A stretch of DNA of 55,297 nt from Bacteroidales bacterium UBA5197 (lineage in GTDB: Bacteria; Bacteroidota; Bacteroidia; Bacteroidales; Lentimicrobiaceae). The DNA is taken from NCBI GenBank assembly GCA_002412885.1, contig DHVX01000070.1, forward strand, positions 1-55,297, read 5' to 3'. Positions 42,034-50,442 of this stretch are shown piece by piece (the first letter of the stretch is position 1; every line of letters begins with the position of its first letter). The notes below the pieces were generated by a model. That model made no database searches. It worked only from the letters and a program-made list of their open reading frames with translations, and was not told the origin of the DNA. Position numbers and translations under genes: made by a program.

Positions 42034-42114
42034 AGATTTAGAAATTAGAAATTAGAAATTAGAAATTCCCTCCTCCCCTTGTCTCCCCATCTCCTTGTCC
42101 CCTTGTCCAATTAA

Positions 42115-42238
42115 CGTCCCTCGTCCCTTTTCCGTCCCTCGTCCCTTTTCCGTCCCTCGTCCCTTTTCCGTCCCTCGTCCCTTTTCCGTCCCTCGTCCCT
42201 TTTCCGTCCCTCGTCCCTTTAACCGTCCCTCGTCCCTT
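42115..42238. repeat. Seven tandem 18-bp units CGTCCCTCGTCCCTTTTC
   Basis: Five perfect or nearly perfect units followed by two degenerate ones (CTTTAAC, CTTAAAAAC). It ends 5 bp from the stop codon of the upstream permease gene at 42244. Perfect direct tandem repeats of this kind usually vary in copy number. Confidence 0.9.
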
Positions 42239-42243
42239 AAAAA

Positions 42244-43476
42244 CTACTCATCCCTCAATGCCTCAATCGGCTTAATCGCAGCAGCGCGCCTTGCGGGAAT
42301 AAATCCTGCCAGTGCCCCACTGAAAACCAGCAGCGTAAGTGCATAAATTGCCACGCTGAGATCAACCGACGGTTGAGAGAAAAACTCCGATTCAATCTTA
42401 CTACCCACAGTTTCAAGCACAACCACACCCAGCACCAGACCAAAATATCCGGCAAACGATGTAATCATCACCGCTTCCTGAAGAATCAGGCTGACAATAC
42501 TCCAGGGCGTTGCTCCCATTGCTTTTCTGATGCCGATTTCTTTGGTTCTGTCCTTCACCACAATCATCATTATATTGCTGACTCCAACAATTCCGGCTAT
42601 GATTGTTCCGAAACCTATAATCCAGATAAACAGCCTGATACCGGCAAAAAGGCGGGTGAATTTCTGAAATTCTTCCAGACTGTTCCAGGTAAATATTGCC
42701 CTTGGGTCTTCCGGATCGAATTTGTGTAAGGTGGCAAGTTTTGTGCGTACCTCCTTTTCTATCTGCTTACTTTCCTCAACTGAAGCTTTTCCAACTGTAA
42801 TTGCAATGGTATTGATGCGGTTATCGCCCGAAAACACCCTTTGCGCAGTAGAAATGGGCAGATAAATCGTGCGCATATTGTCATCACGGTTGTCGTCATC
42901 GGTGAATAAACCAACCACTTTGAACGGCACTCCGTTTACATTTATGTATTTACCTATGGGATCTTCTCCTTTGAAAAGCGCCTCTTCAACCTGTGTGCTG
43001 ATTACCGTTACTTTCCGGAATTGATCAACATCAGGCTCGTTGACAAACCGCCCCCTGACGATGGTAATTTGTTCGATATAAGCGTAATCAGGATATACAT
43101 TTCTAATGTTGAAGGTACCGAACTGCTTTTTGTAGGACAGTGTATTTGTTCCCCACATATTGTAACGCGAAGAGCTTTTATCGATTCCACTTACTGAGGA
43201 TTTTACCGCGTCGTAATCCTCATTGACCAGCTGTACGTTGCGGCCTGGCTTCATTCCTTTATAGGGCATACTTGTCTGACCACTCCATACCCAAATGGTG
43301 TTGGTTGCAGAAGACTCAAAATTTTTGTTCACACCATTCTGCAATCCGGTACCTGAGCCCAGCAGAATCATAAGCATAAATATTCCCCATGCCACACTGA
43401 AGCCCGTCAGGAAGGTCCTGAGTTTGTTCTTCTTGATGGTGCTGAAGATTTCCTGCCACTTATCGGTATCAAACAT
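42244..43476 (-). CDS. MacB-like ABC transporter permease (FtsX family), copy A
   Basis: 410 residues; same architecture as copy B: MFDTDKWQEIFSTIKKNKLRTFLTGFSVAWGIFML, MacB periplasmic core domain, DRTKEIGIRKAMGATPWSIVSLIL, and the C-terminal end GFIPARRAAAIKPIEALRDE. It follows the ATPase gene by 97 bp. Export of macrolide-like compounds, lipoproteins, peptides or stress signals cannot be distinguished by sequence. Confidence 0.95.
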   Translation of the reverse strand: MFDTDKWQEIFSTIKKNKLRTFLTGFSVAWGIFMLMILLGSGTGLQNGVNKNFESSATNTIWVWSGQTSMPYKGMKPGRNVQLVNEDYDAVKSSVSGIDKSSSRYNMWGTNTLSYKKQFGTFNIRNVYPDYAYIEQITIVRGRFVNEPDVDQFRKVTVISTQVEEALFKGEDPIGKYINVNGVPFKVVGLFTDDDNRDDNMRTIYLPISTAQRVFSGDNRINTIAITVGKASVEESKQIEKEVRTKLATLHKFDPEDPRAIFTWNSLEEFQKFTRLFAGIRLFIWIIGFGTIIAGIVGVSNIMMIVVKDRTKEIGIRKAMGATPWSIVSLILQEAVMITSFAGYFGLVLGVVVLETVGSKIESEFFSQPSVDLSVAIYALTLLVFSGALAGFIPARRAAAIKPIEALRDE

Positions 43477-43573
43477 GGTAAATCTGCAAAGTTTAAGGTT
43501 TCAATTTCAAAATCCGGAAGTTAATGTATGATAAGCCAATTGTTTCCCGGTGTCATTTGTCATAAGGAATCAC

Positions 43574-44269
43574 TTATGAAAGCACAGGATTTTTTCCATT
43601 AAGCACCTCACTTTCGATCAATCCGTCTTTCAGGCGGATAATTCGTTTGGTCATATGCGCAATGTCATTTTCGTGTGTAACAATAAGAATGGTAATGCCT
43701 TCCTGATTGATTTCTTTCAGAATCTGCATTACTTCATATGAGGTTGTCGTATCCAGCGCTCCGGTAGGTTCATCGGCAAGAATCACCTTTGGCTTCGAAA
43801 TAAGGGCACGGGCAATGGCAATACGTTGTTTTTGCCCTCCTGAAAGTTCATTCGGCATATGTTCGGCCCAATCTGTAAGGCCCATACGCTCAAGATATTC
43901 CATCGCAATGCGGTTGCGCTTTTTGCGGGGAACATTCTGATAATAAAGCGGTAGTGCAACATTTTCAAGTGCATTTTTAAATGAAATAAGATTGAAAGAT
44001 TGAAAAACAAAGCCTATGTAACGGTTTCGCAAAGCAGCTGCTTTGGTTTCGCTCTGGCTGCGTATAAGGGTGTTGTCGAGGTAATAATCCCCGACATCGT
44101 AATTGTCGAGAATGCCCAGAATGTTGAGCAGCGTAGATTTACCTGAGCCTGAAGAACCCATGATGGATACAAATTCACCGGCTTCAATGTTCAGGTCGAT
44201 GCCTTTGAGCACATGCAGACTGTTGCTGCCGGTTATATAGGATTTGTTGATATTTGTAAGTCGGATCAT
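43574..44269 (-). CDS. ABC transporter ATP-binding protein, MacB/LolD type
   Basis: 231 residues. Walker A is MGSSGSGKSTLLNILG (~34-49), Q-loop is FVFQSFNLISF, ABC signature is NELSGGQKQRIAIARAL, Walker B is PKVILADEPTGALD, and H-loop is IVTHEND. The first gene of the exporter operon. In MacAB systems of Proteobacteria the ATPase is fused to the permease; here it is separate, as is typical in Bacteroidota. A GATCAAA..TTTGATC palindrome 20-40 bp upstream may be an operator. Confidence 0.96.
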   Translation of the reverse strand: MIRLTNINKSYITGSNSLHVLKGIDLNIEAGEFVSIMGSSGSGKSTLLNILGILDNYDVGDYYLDNTLIRSQSETKAAALRNRYIGFVFQSFNLISFKNALENVALPLYYQNVPRKKRNRIAMEYLERMGLTDWAEHMPNELSGGQKQRIAIARALISKPKVILADEPTGALDTTTSYEVMQILKEINQEGITILIVTHENDIAHMTKRIIRLKDGLIESEVLNGKNPVLS

Positions 44270-44289
44270 GGTTTAAATCTGTTTATCAG

Positions 44290-44310
44290 GATCAAAAAAA
44301 ATGTTTGATC
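44290..44310. promoter_or_regulatory. Possible operator GATCAAA-N7-TTTGATC
   Basis: Perfect 7-bp inverted arms with 7-nt spacer. It lies 21-41 bp upstream of the ATPase start codon, in the expected promoter zone. No regulator gene is adjacent. Confidence 0.35.
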
Positions 44311-44847
44311 TTTGGTTGAGCATTTTGAGGAAATCCAAAAACTAATTTATTAACGCAAATGAGGCTTCAGTAATTGTTGCCGAATTGCCAACGATAATGC
44401 GCTGTCTGTTTACGTACTGCTTTCAATTACACTTTAAGCTGAGTATTCAGATATGCAGGCAAATCAGTATGAGCAGAAATCATAATTCGGGATGTTAATC
44501 ATGAATTATGCCAAATCTATATTCACCTGTTTATCTGTTCATTACAAAGCTTTCTATTGAAATTCCATTTGATCAGATGTACGGGAATGAAGCTGATATG
44601 CACGATTCTGTTCACCTATCTGAATGCTTTGTTTGACTCAAAATTGAGGTAAAAGTTACATACCTGAAAGTAAAACCTGGTGAATTGACAATCTGGCTCC
44701 CTGAACCGCAGAAATGAGCCGGTGAATTGGAAACGGCTGAAATTCAATTCTAATAGATACAAAGTATGGCCGGATCAGCAAATGCCAATAATGGTAAACA
44801 TCTGCAAGACGAAACGGTTTAAAGAAAACGAGGAAGACACAGAAAAA
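44311..44847. other. Intergenic region between exporter operon and acyltransferase gene
   Basis: 537 bp without a convincing ORF or array. Only an 8-bp inverted repeat CATAATTC-N14-GAATTATG (44481-44510) stands out. The sequence lacks the dispersed repeats seen in most other long gaps here. A 5' end for the exporter transcript must lie in its left part. Confidence 0.45.
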
Positions 44848-46215
44848 TTATCTTCGGGTGAAGGTGCCGGGATGTATCAAATCCTTCTGTTTCAGCAGAT
44901 CAAGAATATGCTCGCGTTGTTCGAGAAGTTGATCCACTGTGGCAGGATTTTTTCGCCTCAGCATCCATAAACCGAATCTGCCCCTGAGCCGAAGCAGATG
45001 AAGGTAATGATAAAATGCAAGAAGCCCTGCAAAAGCCGATAGTACCAAAACCAGCAGCATACTCATCACACTATTGATTACCAAATATATAACAACAGCG
45101 GCCAACAGGTACCATATCAGAAAAAATACAAAGCCGTAACCATAATGCAGAGAGGCCAGAAATTGCTTGTCGCGGACTTTTCGGGCCATTATAACCGGCA
45201 TTTTATAGGGCAGGTAGTTAAATAACATTCCCCACAAATGAAAAGGGAGCAAAATCAATGACATTAACGCTGAAAAAAGAAGACCACCGGATGTAGGCAA
45301 ACTCTGATGCAAAAGCTTTTCACGCAATTTATTTTTTTTCAGGGCATTAAAATAGGTCTGGGTTTCCTTTTGCACCTGTTGCATCCATTCCGGATCATCT
45401 GCAACTACAACATCCATCTTTTTTACAAATGATTGCGTATCGTAAAACTGAGCAATTCTTGCTTCGTGACCGCTCAAATTATTTTTCGATTCAACCATCT
45501 GATCCAGTTTCATGTAAGTCCGGAAATACTGATCCTGCCTCACATCAATCATAAGTTTTTGAATGGCTTCACTTAGCTTGGAGCGAAGTTGTACGATCGC
45601 TTTTTGCGGATTTTCCTGATAAAGCGGATAGTATTCTGAAACAGCGATCGGTTTGCCGTAAATTAATAGCAGATCGGTGCCTGCACGGCTATATTGCGTA
45701 TAATCAATTCCAACAGGAACAATCATAATTTCATCACTGAACTGCTCCGATTCGGCTGTAAGAAAAGCCATACGGCATATACCCTTCTTAAGCGGCTGCA
45801 GCTTCTTTATGGGGCTGTGTGTGCCTTCGGGCAAAATGGCAATAGGTAATCCGGCTTTAAGCACACGTGCAGTGTGTTGAAAGGTTTCATAATTCTGGTT
45901 CATGGTTTCTGCGCCATCGCGTGGGCGGAAAACCGGAAGCATTTTCAAAAAATAGAGGACATTGGCTACCACAGCCTTCTTAAAAATATCGGCTCTTGCC
46001 AGAAATATCACAGGCTTTCCATAGGCAAAAAGCATGGCCAGTGCATCCATCAGGGCATTCTGATGATTGGCCGCAAAAATTATCTGCTTCCCTTTCGGGA
46101 TATTCTCCTTGCCAACAATTATAAACCTGCGGTAAAACAAGTTGAAGAAAAACTTTGCCGATGAGTTTAATAACCAATAAAAAACTGATGTCTTTTCAAT
46201 GTTTTGTAATCCCAT
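44848..46215 (-). CDS. PlsC-like glycerol-phosphate acyltransferase family protein
   Basis: 455 residues. N-terminal acyltransferase domain: motif I is FAANHQNALMDAL (H51, D57), motif III is AILPEGTHSPIKKLQPLKKG. The HX5D spacing of motif I differs from the usual HX4D; it is the form I associate with Bacteroidota homologues. The C-terminal third has several TM segments (LLFSALMSLILLPFHLWGMLF; FFLIWYLLAAVVIYLVINSVMSMLLVLVL). Probable role is in acyl transfer to a phospholipid or other lipid precursor at the inner membrane; exact substrate unknown. Confidence 0.85.
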   Translation of the reverse strand: MGLQNIEKTSVFYWLLNSSAKFFFNLFYRRFIIVGKENIPKGKQIIFAANHQNALMDALAMLFAYGKPVIFLARADIFKKAVVANVLYFLKMLPVFRPRDGAETMNQNYETFQHTARVLKAGLPIAILPEGTHSPIKKLQPLKKGICRMAFLTAESEQFSDEIMIVPVGIDYTQYSRAGTDLLLIYGKPIAVSEYYPLYQENPQKAIVQLRSKLSEAIQKLMIDVRQDQYFRTYMKLDQMVESKNNLSGHEARIAQFYDTQSFVKKMDVVVADDPEWMQQVQKETQTYFNALKKNKLREKLLHQSLPTSGGLLFSALMSLILLPFHLWGMLFNYLPYKMPVIMARKVRDKQFLASLHYGYGFVFFLIWYLLAAVVIYLVINSVMSMLLVLVLSAFAGLLAFYHYLHLLRLRGRFGLWMLRRKNPATVDQLLEQREHILDLLKQKDLIHPGTFTRR

Positions 46216-46269
46216 ATTTTTTTGATGGATTATTGATGATAGCCTGAAAAAGCAAAGAAATGATTGCTA

Positions 46270-47226
46270 TCAGGAAGTAACCGGCTCTGCTTCTTTGGCA
46301 GGCCTTACCCATGACCAGAAAGTAGCAATTCCGAGACCAGCAAGAATATGCCAGATGCCCCACCAGGCAGCTATAAAAGCCATGCCGCCCATATTAAGTT
46401 CAGGTGGAAATATCTTGGGATTAAACAGAAGAACAAGTCCAAGCCCCGAGTTCTGAATACCGGTTTCAATGGAGATTGTTCGCCTGTCGATGCGGTTGAG
46501 GCCAAAAACCGAAGCTGTCAGATAACCCGATATCAAAGCCATTGAGTTGTGTATCAGCACAATAATAAGTATCCAATTGATGTATTGGATAAAATATCCA
46601 TAATTATTTCTGAATGCCATTACAACAAATGCCGCAAAAATGATGATTGAGAGGGTTTTGATCGGCTTTTTGATCTTATGTGTCAAACGGGGAAGTTTCT
46701 GCGAAAACAGAATGCCTGCTATTACAGGAATGCCGAGCAGAATAACAACTGTTCTGAACATATCCAGCGGATCGATGATAATAGGCCTGAGAAGCGGAGA
46801 TGTGGTAGAGTACAACTTTCCCCAGAAGGCAAAATTAAGGGGTGTAAAGATTAAAGCCATTACAGTGCCTGCAGCTGTCAAACTAACTGACAAGGCAACA
46901 TTGGCTTTGGCTACACTCGAAATAAAGTTTGATACATTTCCACCGGGGCATGAAGCAACAAGCAACATTCCAAATGCTACTGAAGGCGTAATAAAACCGC
47001 CCAGCAGCCAAACAGCCAGAAAAGTAATTGCTGGCAAAATCAGAAACTGAGCAAATAGCCCGACTATGACTTTGCGCGGGTTTTTCAATACATCCTTGAA
47101 CTGCCCCCACTTGATGTCGAGGGCAACGCCAAACATAATGAATCCGATTGTGATGTTCATTAAATGAAGGCTGGCCTGACTGAAATTCAGTCTGATGCTA
47201 TCGAGTAATAACAAATCTTCGTGCAT
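46270..47226 (-). CDS. BASS-family (bile acid:sodium symporter-like) transporter
   Basis: 318 residues, ~9-10 TM helices, with the core motifs GMLLVASCPGGNVSNFISSVAKANVALS (~80-107) and the second crossover segment ISIETGIQNSGLGLVLL. Bacterial members import organic anions (e.g. bile acids, pantoate, pyruvate-like substrates) with Na+. Substrate cannot be predicted. Separated by 54 bp from the PlsC-like gene downstream and possibly co-transcribed with it. Confidence 0.92.
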   Translation of the reverse strand: MHEDLLLLDSIRLNFSQASLHLMNITIGFIMFGVALDIKWGQFKDVLKNPRKVIVGLFAQFLILPAITFLAVWLLGGFITPSVAFGMLLVASCPGGNVSNFISSVAKANVALSVSLTAAGTVMALIFTPLNFAFWGKLYSTTSPLLRPIIIDPLDMFRTVVILLGIPVIAGILFSQKLPRLTHKIKKPIKTLSIIIFAAFVVMAFRNNYGYFIQYINWILIIVLIHNSMALISGYLTASVFGLNRIDRRTISIETGIQNSGLGLVLLFNPKIFPPELNMGGMAFIAAWWGIWHILAGLGIATFWSWVRPAKEAEPVTS

Positions 47227-47397
47227 AGGATCGCTTAATGTTAATTGATGGGTAAAACTAAGAAATTTTACAATATGTTATGCAATTTCGTTGCATTAAG
47301 GATTACTTGGTTAATAATTGATTGTTTTGTCCTTCGACTCGCTGCGACAAACTACCAATGACAGATTAGAATTCAATCAAATGCTGTCAAAGTAAAA

Positions 47398-47622
47398 ATC
47401 AACCTTAATCACTCTATATAACCTTAGTAACAAAACTGACCCCCTCGATTTTAAACCCTGCCTGCCGGAGTGGCACGCAGGCAGGCTTATTCATTCTTAA
47501 AAACCTTAGTGAGCTGGCAACTTTTTCAAATTGAAGAATAATAACGTTGGAAAAAAAAATAAGGTTGGAGGTGTTTGGTGGGTTGCTTGTTACTAAGGTT
47601 TGGAAGATAAATTAAGGTTGAT
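47398..47622. repeat. 225-bp palindromic element with 36-bp split inverted ends
   Basis: Left end: ATCAACCTTAAT-N11-ACCTTAGTAACAA. The right end is the inverse with the same 11-bp spacing (TTGTTACTAAGGT-N11-ATTAAGGTTGAT). Inside are additional AACCTTAGT and AAGGTTGGAGG pieces, and a CCTGCCTGC..GCAGGCAGG hairpin (47457-47485). MITE-like by shape, but no flanking target duplication was found. Confidence 0.6.
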
Positions 47623-47737
47623 CCTGCTCACTACAAAGAGGGAAAGCACTTTCGAACTTTTTGAAAATTATTAAGGATGCTGTTTCCTCCTGTCATCTCC
47701 GCATTATGCTCAAATTATTTTTGAGTGCAAACTACCA

Positions 47738-47960
47738 ATGACAGATTGTTCGTCCGATCCTTCGACTCCGCTCAGGAGGACATCGTATAGAGTTGATAAC
47801 GTGTGCATTAAAAAGAATCATTACTGACCTAATACGAATGTCACACTGAGCCTGCCTGCCGCGCAGTCAGGCAGGCGGAGTCGAAGTGTTTAAACGCTTG
47901 ATTTAACTGTCATCTCCGCATTATGCTCAATTTTTTTTGAGTCTCAACTCAGGATGACAT
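47738..47960. repeat. Dispersed ACTACCAATGACAGATT / CTCCGCTCAGGA repeats
   Basis: Includes ACTACCAATGACAGATTGTT, CGTCCGATCCTTCGACTCCG and CTCAGGAGGACATC; a second, related GTCACACTGAGC..GGAGTCGAAGTGT piece is interrupted by a GC-rich hairpin (47854-47878). The first unit is nearly identical to 55250-55297 at the window end and is shared in part with 47330-47367. Confidence 0.75.
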
Positions 47961-48003
47961 TGTTGGTTATTGTAAGTGATTGCATTTAAGGTTATTAAAA
48001 AAC

Positions 48004-48037
48004 AAAAAATCCCGGACCTTTATAAAAAGCCCGGGAC
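48004..48037 (-). terminator. Intrinsic terminator of the S46 peptidase gene
   Basis: On the minus strand GTCCCGGGCTTTTTATAAAGGTCCGGGATTTTTTG-like: stem TCCCGG/CCGGGA plus flanking pairs and T6, starting 23 bp after the stop codon. Confidence 0.85.
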
Positions 48038-48059
48038 ATGAAAGTTGATTTGGATAAAA

Positions 48060-50240
48060 CTACTGACGAGGAGTCCTGGTAAAGACAAGCTCTTCAATAA
48101 TGTTGGAAGCCCCGGCATACTTGTCAATGATGAACATAACGTAACGTATGTCAACATTAATGGTGCGCTGCAATTCGGTTTCAAATGCAATATCGCCGCT
48201 CATGGCTTCCCAGTTTCCATCGAAAGCAATTCCGATAAGGTCACCCTTGGCATTGATTACCGGGCTGCCTGAATTTCCGCCCGTAATGTCGTTATGGCTG
48301 AGGAAATTCACAACCATGCGTCCATCTTTATCTGCCCATTTTCCGAAATCTTTTTTCTCATAAAGTTCCTTCAGTTTTGCAGGTACAATAAACTCATCGT
48401 TGGTAGGATCTTCTTTTTCGATGATTCCTTCCATGTAGGTAACATAATCATAATGAACCGCATCGGCAGGGAAATAATCGAGCACCTTGCCATAAGTTAC
48501 CCTCATGGTTGAATTGGCATCAGGATAATAAACTTTATCGGGATTGGCTTTGCGCAGACCATCAACAAAAAGTCGCTGAGCTCTTTTCAGTTTCTCATTT
48601 ACAGGACCCGTGTTTTTATTCTGAGTCATAAAGGAGTTGTAAAAAGAGTTGGTCAGTTTATATGACAAGTCCTTTTCGAAAGTCTTTAAGGATGGTTTGG
48701 CAAGAAATGCATTGTATTTCTCAGGGGTTGCAAGCACCGATGTTTCAAAAACCTTTTTAGCGAACAACTTCACATCGCCTTTGTATTTTTTGTCGATCAG
48801 ATTGTAAATATCAGGCAATGATTCGGCAGGAATATCCTGACGGTACATTTCAAGAATGGCAGCAAGTATTTTTTCCTCGGTAGGTGCATTGTAATTCTTG
48901 AACTGCCCTTCGCCCATTGCATAAAACGGTGCCAGTGAAGCCTGCAGTTCTTCGCCCTTTTGACCGCTTTTCAGAATATTGATAATTCCCTGGGTCTGCA
49001 GCGGGAATTGCATCATTTGTGAACCAAAAAGCGCAAGCTGAAAATTCCACAATCTTGCATTATAATTGGTTTCGGTGAAGTTAGCATATGAATCAGAAAG
49101 ATCCTGCAATACTGTTCCGTACTTTTCTACGCGGCTTTCATCGGCTTTAACCCATGCATCAAAATGATCTTCGATGGCTTTCTTTTTGTCATAAACATTC
49201 AGGCGTTTAAGACCGCGGCTTTCGCCGATTTTGTTTTTCCAGAAATTGGCCAATCCGGCATAGTTGGAAGCATACTTGATGCGAACTTCATCACTTTTGT
49301 CCATATCAGCCTTCATAATTTCAAGAATCCTGCCGGATACTTTTATGATGGCCGGGTTTATTTCGTTAAGCGTTGCCTGAATGCCATGTGAAGTGCGATA
49401 ACGGTCGGTTGTTCCGGGATAACCCCAAATCATTGCAAAGTCTTCGCGTTCAACACCATCCACTGATATTTTAAGGAAATGTTTGGGTTTTAAAGGAATA
49501 TTCTCTTTTGAATATTCGGCAGGTTTTCCGTCAGGGCCTGAGTAAATCCTGAGAATACTGAAATCACCGGTATGACGGGGCCACATCCAGTTGTCGGTAT
49601 CCCCACCGAATTTACCGATTGCTGAAGGAGGAGCTCCTACAAGGCGAACGTCTTTATAAACCTCATAAACAAAACGATAGAATTCGTTTCCATTGTAAAA
49701 ACCTTTCACAGAAACCTCATATTTGCCATCGGCTGCTTCTTCCTGTTTAAGAATTTCAACAACTTTTGCTATAGCTGCTGATCTTTCACTTTCACTCATT
49801 TCGGGGGTAATTCTTTCCATCACCCTCGAGGTTACATCGTCCATTTTTACCAGAAAAGAAGCAGTAAGTCCTTCGTTGGGAAGCTCTTCTTCATGGCTGC
49901 GTGCCCAGAACCCGTCGGTAAGGTAATCATGCTCAATTGAACTATGTTTCTGAATAACATCATAGGCGCAGTGATGGTTGGTAAAAAGCAGGCCTTTGGG
50001 CGATACCACCTCGGCTGTGCAGAATCCGCCACCAAGGCTTACAATTGCATCTTTCAGACTTGCATTGTTGATGTCGTAAATCTCCTGAGGGGAGAGTTTA
50101 AGACCAGCTTTCTGCATGTCGGTGTAGTTGAGCCTTTCAACAAACATTGGAAGCCACATGCCTTCGTCAGGCGGATTTCCTGCGCGCAACCCTGAACTCA
50201 GGGCTACAATCATCATCAGGGTAAAGAAGAGTTTTCTCAT
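48060..50240 (-). CDS. S46-family dipeptidyl peptidase, DPP7-like
   Basis: 726 residues from MRKLFFTLMMIVALSSGLRAG, a signal peptide; an ATG 27 codons upstream is rejected. Chymotrypsin fold: catalytic His in LLFTNHHCAYD (H89/H90), Asp in GGDTDNWMWPRHTGDF, and S657 in GGNSGSPVINAKGD. The residue 18 after the catalytic Ser (G675, in AFDGNWE) is Gly, which corresponds to the Gly of DPP7-type enzymes (hydrophobic P1) and not the Arg of DPP11 (acidic P1). It removes dipeptides from oligopeptides in the periplasm. It has a strong terminator. The M49-like gene lies just upstream in the same direction. Confidence 0.93.
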   Translation of the reverse strand: MRKLFFTLMMIVALSSGLRAGNPPDEGMWLPMFVERLNYTDMQKAGLKLSPQEIYDINNASLKDAIVSLGGGFCTAEVVSPKGLLFTNHHCAYDVIQKHSSIEHDYLTDGFWARSHEEELPNEGLTASFLVKMDDVTSRVMERITPEMSESERSAAIAKVVEILKQEEAADGKYEVSVKGFYNGNEFYRFVYEVYKDVRLVGAPPSAIGKFGGDTDNWMWPRHTGDFSILRIYSGPDGKPAEYSKENIPLKPKHFLKISVDGVEREDFAMIWGYPGTTDRYRTSHGIQATLNEINPAIIKVSGRILEIMKADMDKSDEVRIKYASNYAGLANFWKNKIGESRGLKRLNVYDKKKAIEDHFDAWVKADESRVEKYGTVLQDLSDSYANFTETNYNARLWNFQLALFGSQMMQFPLQTQGIINILKSGQKGEELQASLAPFYAMGEGQFKNYNAPTEEKILAAILEMYRQDIPAESLPDIYNLIDKKYKGDVKLFAKKVFETSVLATPEKYNAFLAKPSLKTFEKDLSYKLTNSFYNSFMTQNKNTGPVNEKLKRAQRLFVDGLRKANPDKVYYPDANSTMRVTYGKVLDYFPADAVHYDYVTYMEGIIEKEDPTNDEFIVPAKLKELYEKKDFGKWADKDGRMVVNFLSHNDITGGNSGSPVINAKGDLIGIAFDGNWEAMSGDIAFETELQRTINVDIRYVMFIIDKYAGASNIIEELVFTRTPRQ

Positions 50241-50442
50241 TTGAATGAAATTGATTATTTGGTTATTGTAAAAATTCGTGAGTGTGTTTGTTATGTGAAA
50301 GGATTTGCGGAATATGCCCAAAATCGTGCCATGTAAGCATGTATTTATAAATCAAATACATGCCTGTTTTACCCAAAGGTTAATAAAACAGGCATGTACG
50401 GTTTTGACGCGTGGTTGTACGAAACCGGACAACCGATGAATA

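Larger units (their letters stand above)
47227..48059. other. Long gene-free region with dispersed repeats
   Basis: 833 bp. Contents: a CCTTCGACTCGC..ACTACCAATGACAGATT segment (~47330-47367), a 225-bp palindromic element (47398-47622), repeats of the ACTACCAATGACAGATTGTTCG and TCGACTCCGCTCAGGA families (47729-47960), GTCATCTCCGCATTATGCTCAA twice (47693-47714; 47911-47932), and the S46 peptidase terminator (48004-48037). No ORF worth calling. Confidence 0.7.

Noticed and set aside
41857..42346. Open frames in the exporter operon gap giving SEVxGQRSDVG and VPRPFS repeats
   Set aside because: Pure translations of tandem DNA repeats lying on the opposite strand to the operon.
44481..44510. Operator-like CATAATTC-N14-GAATTATG
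   Set aside because: An 8-bp A/T-rich inverted repeat in a 537-bp gap is expected by chance, and it is far from both flanking starts.
47227..48059. tRNA, rRNA or riboswitch in the 833-bp gap
   Set aside because: No cloverleaf with CCA-type acceptor stem, no rRNA signature, and no known riboswitch core; the structure is repeat palindromes.
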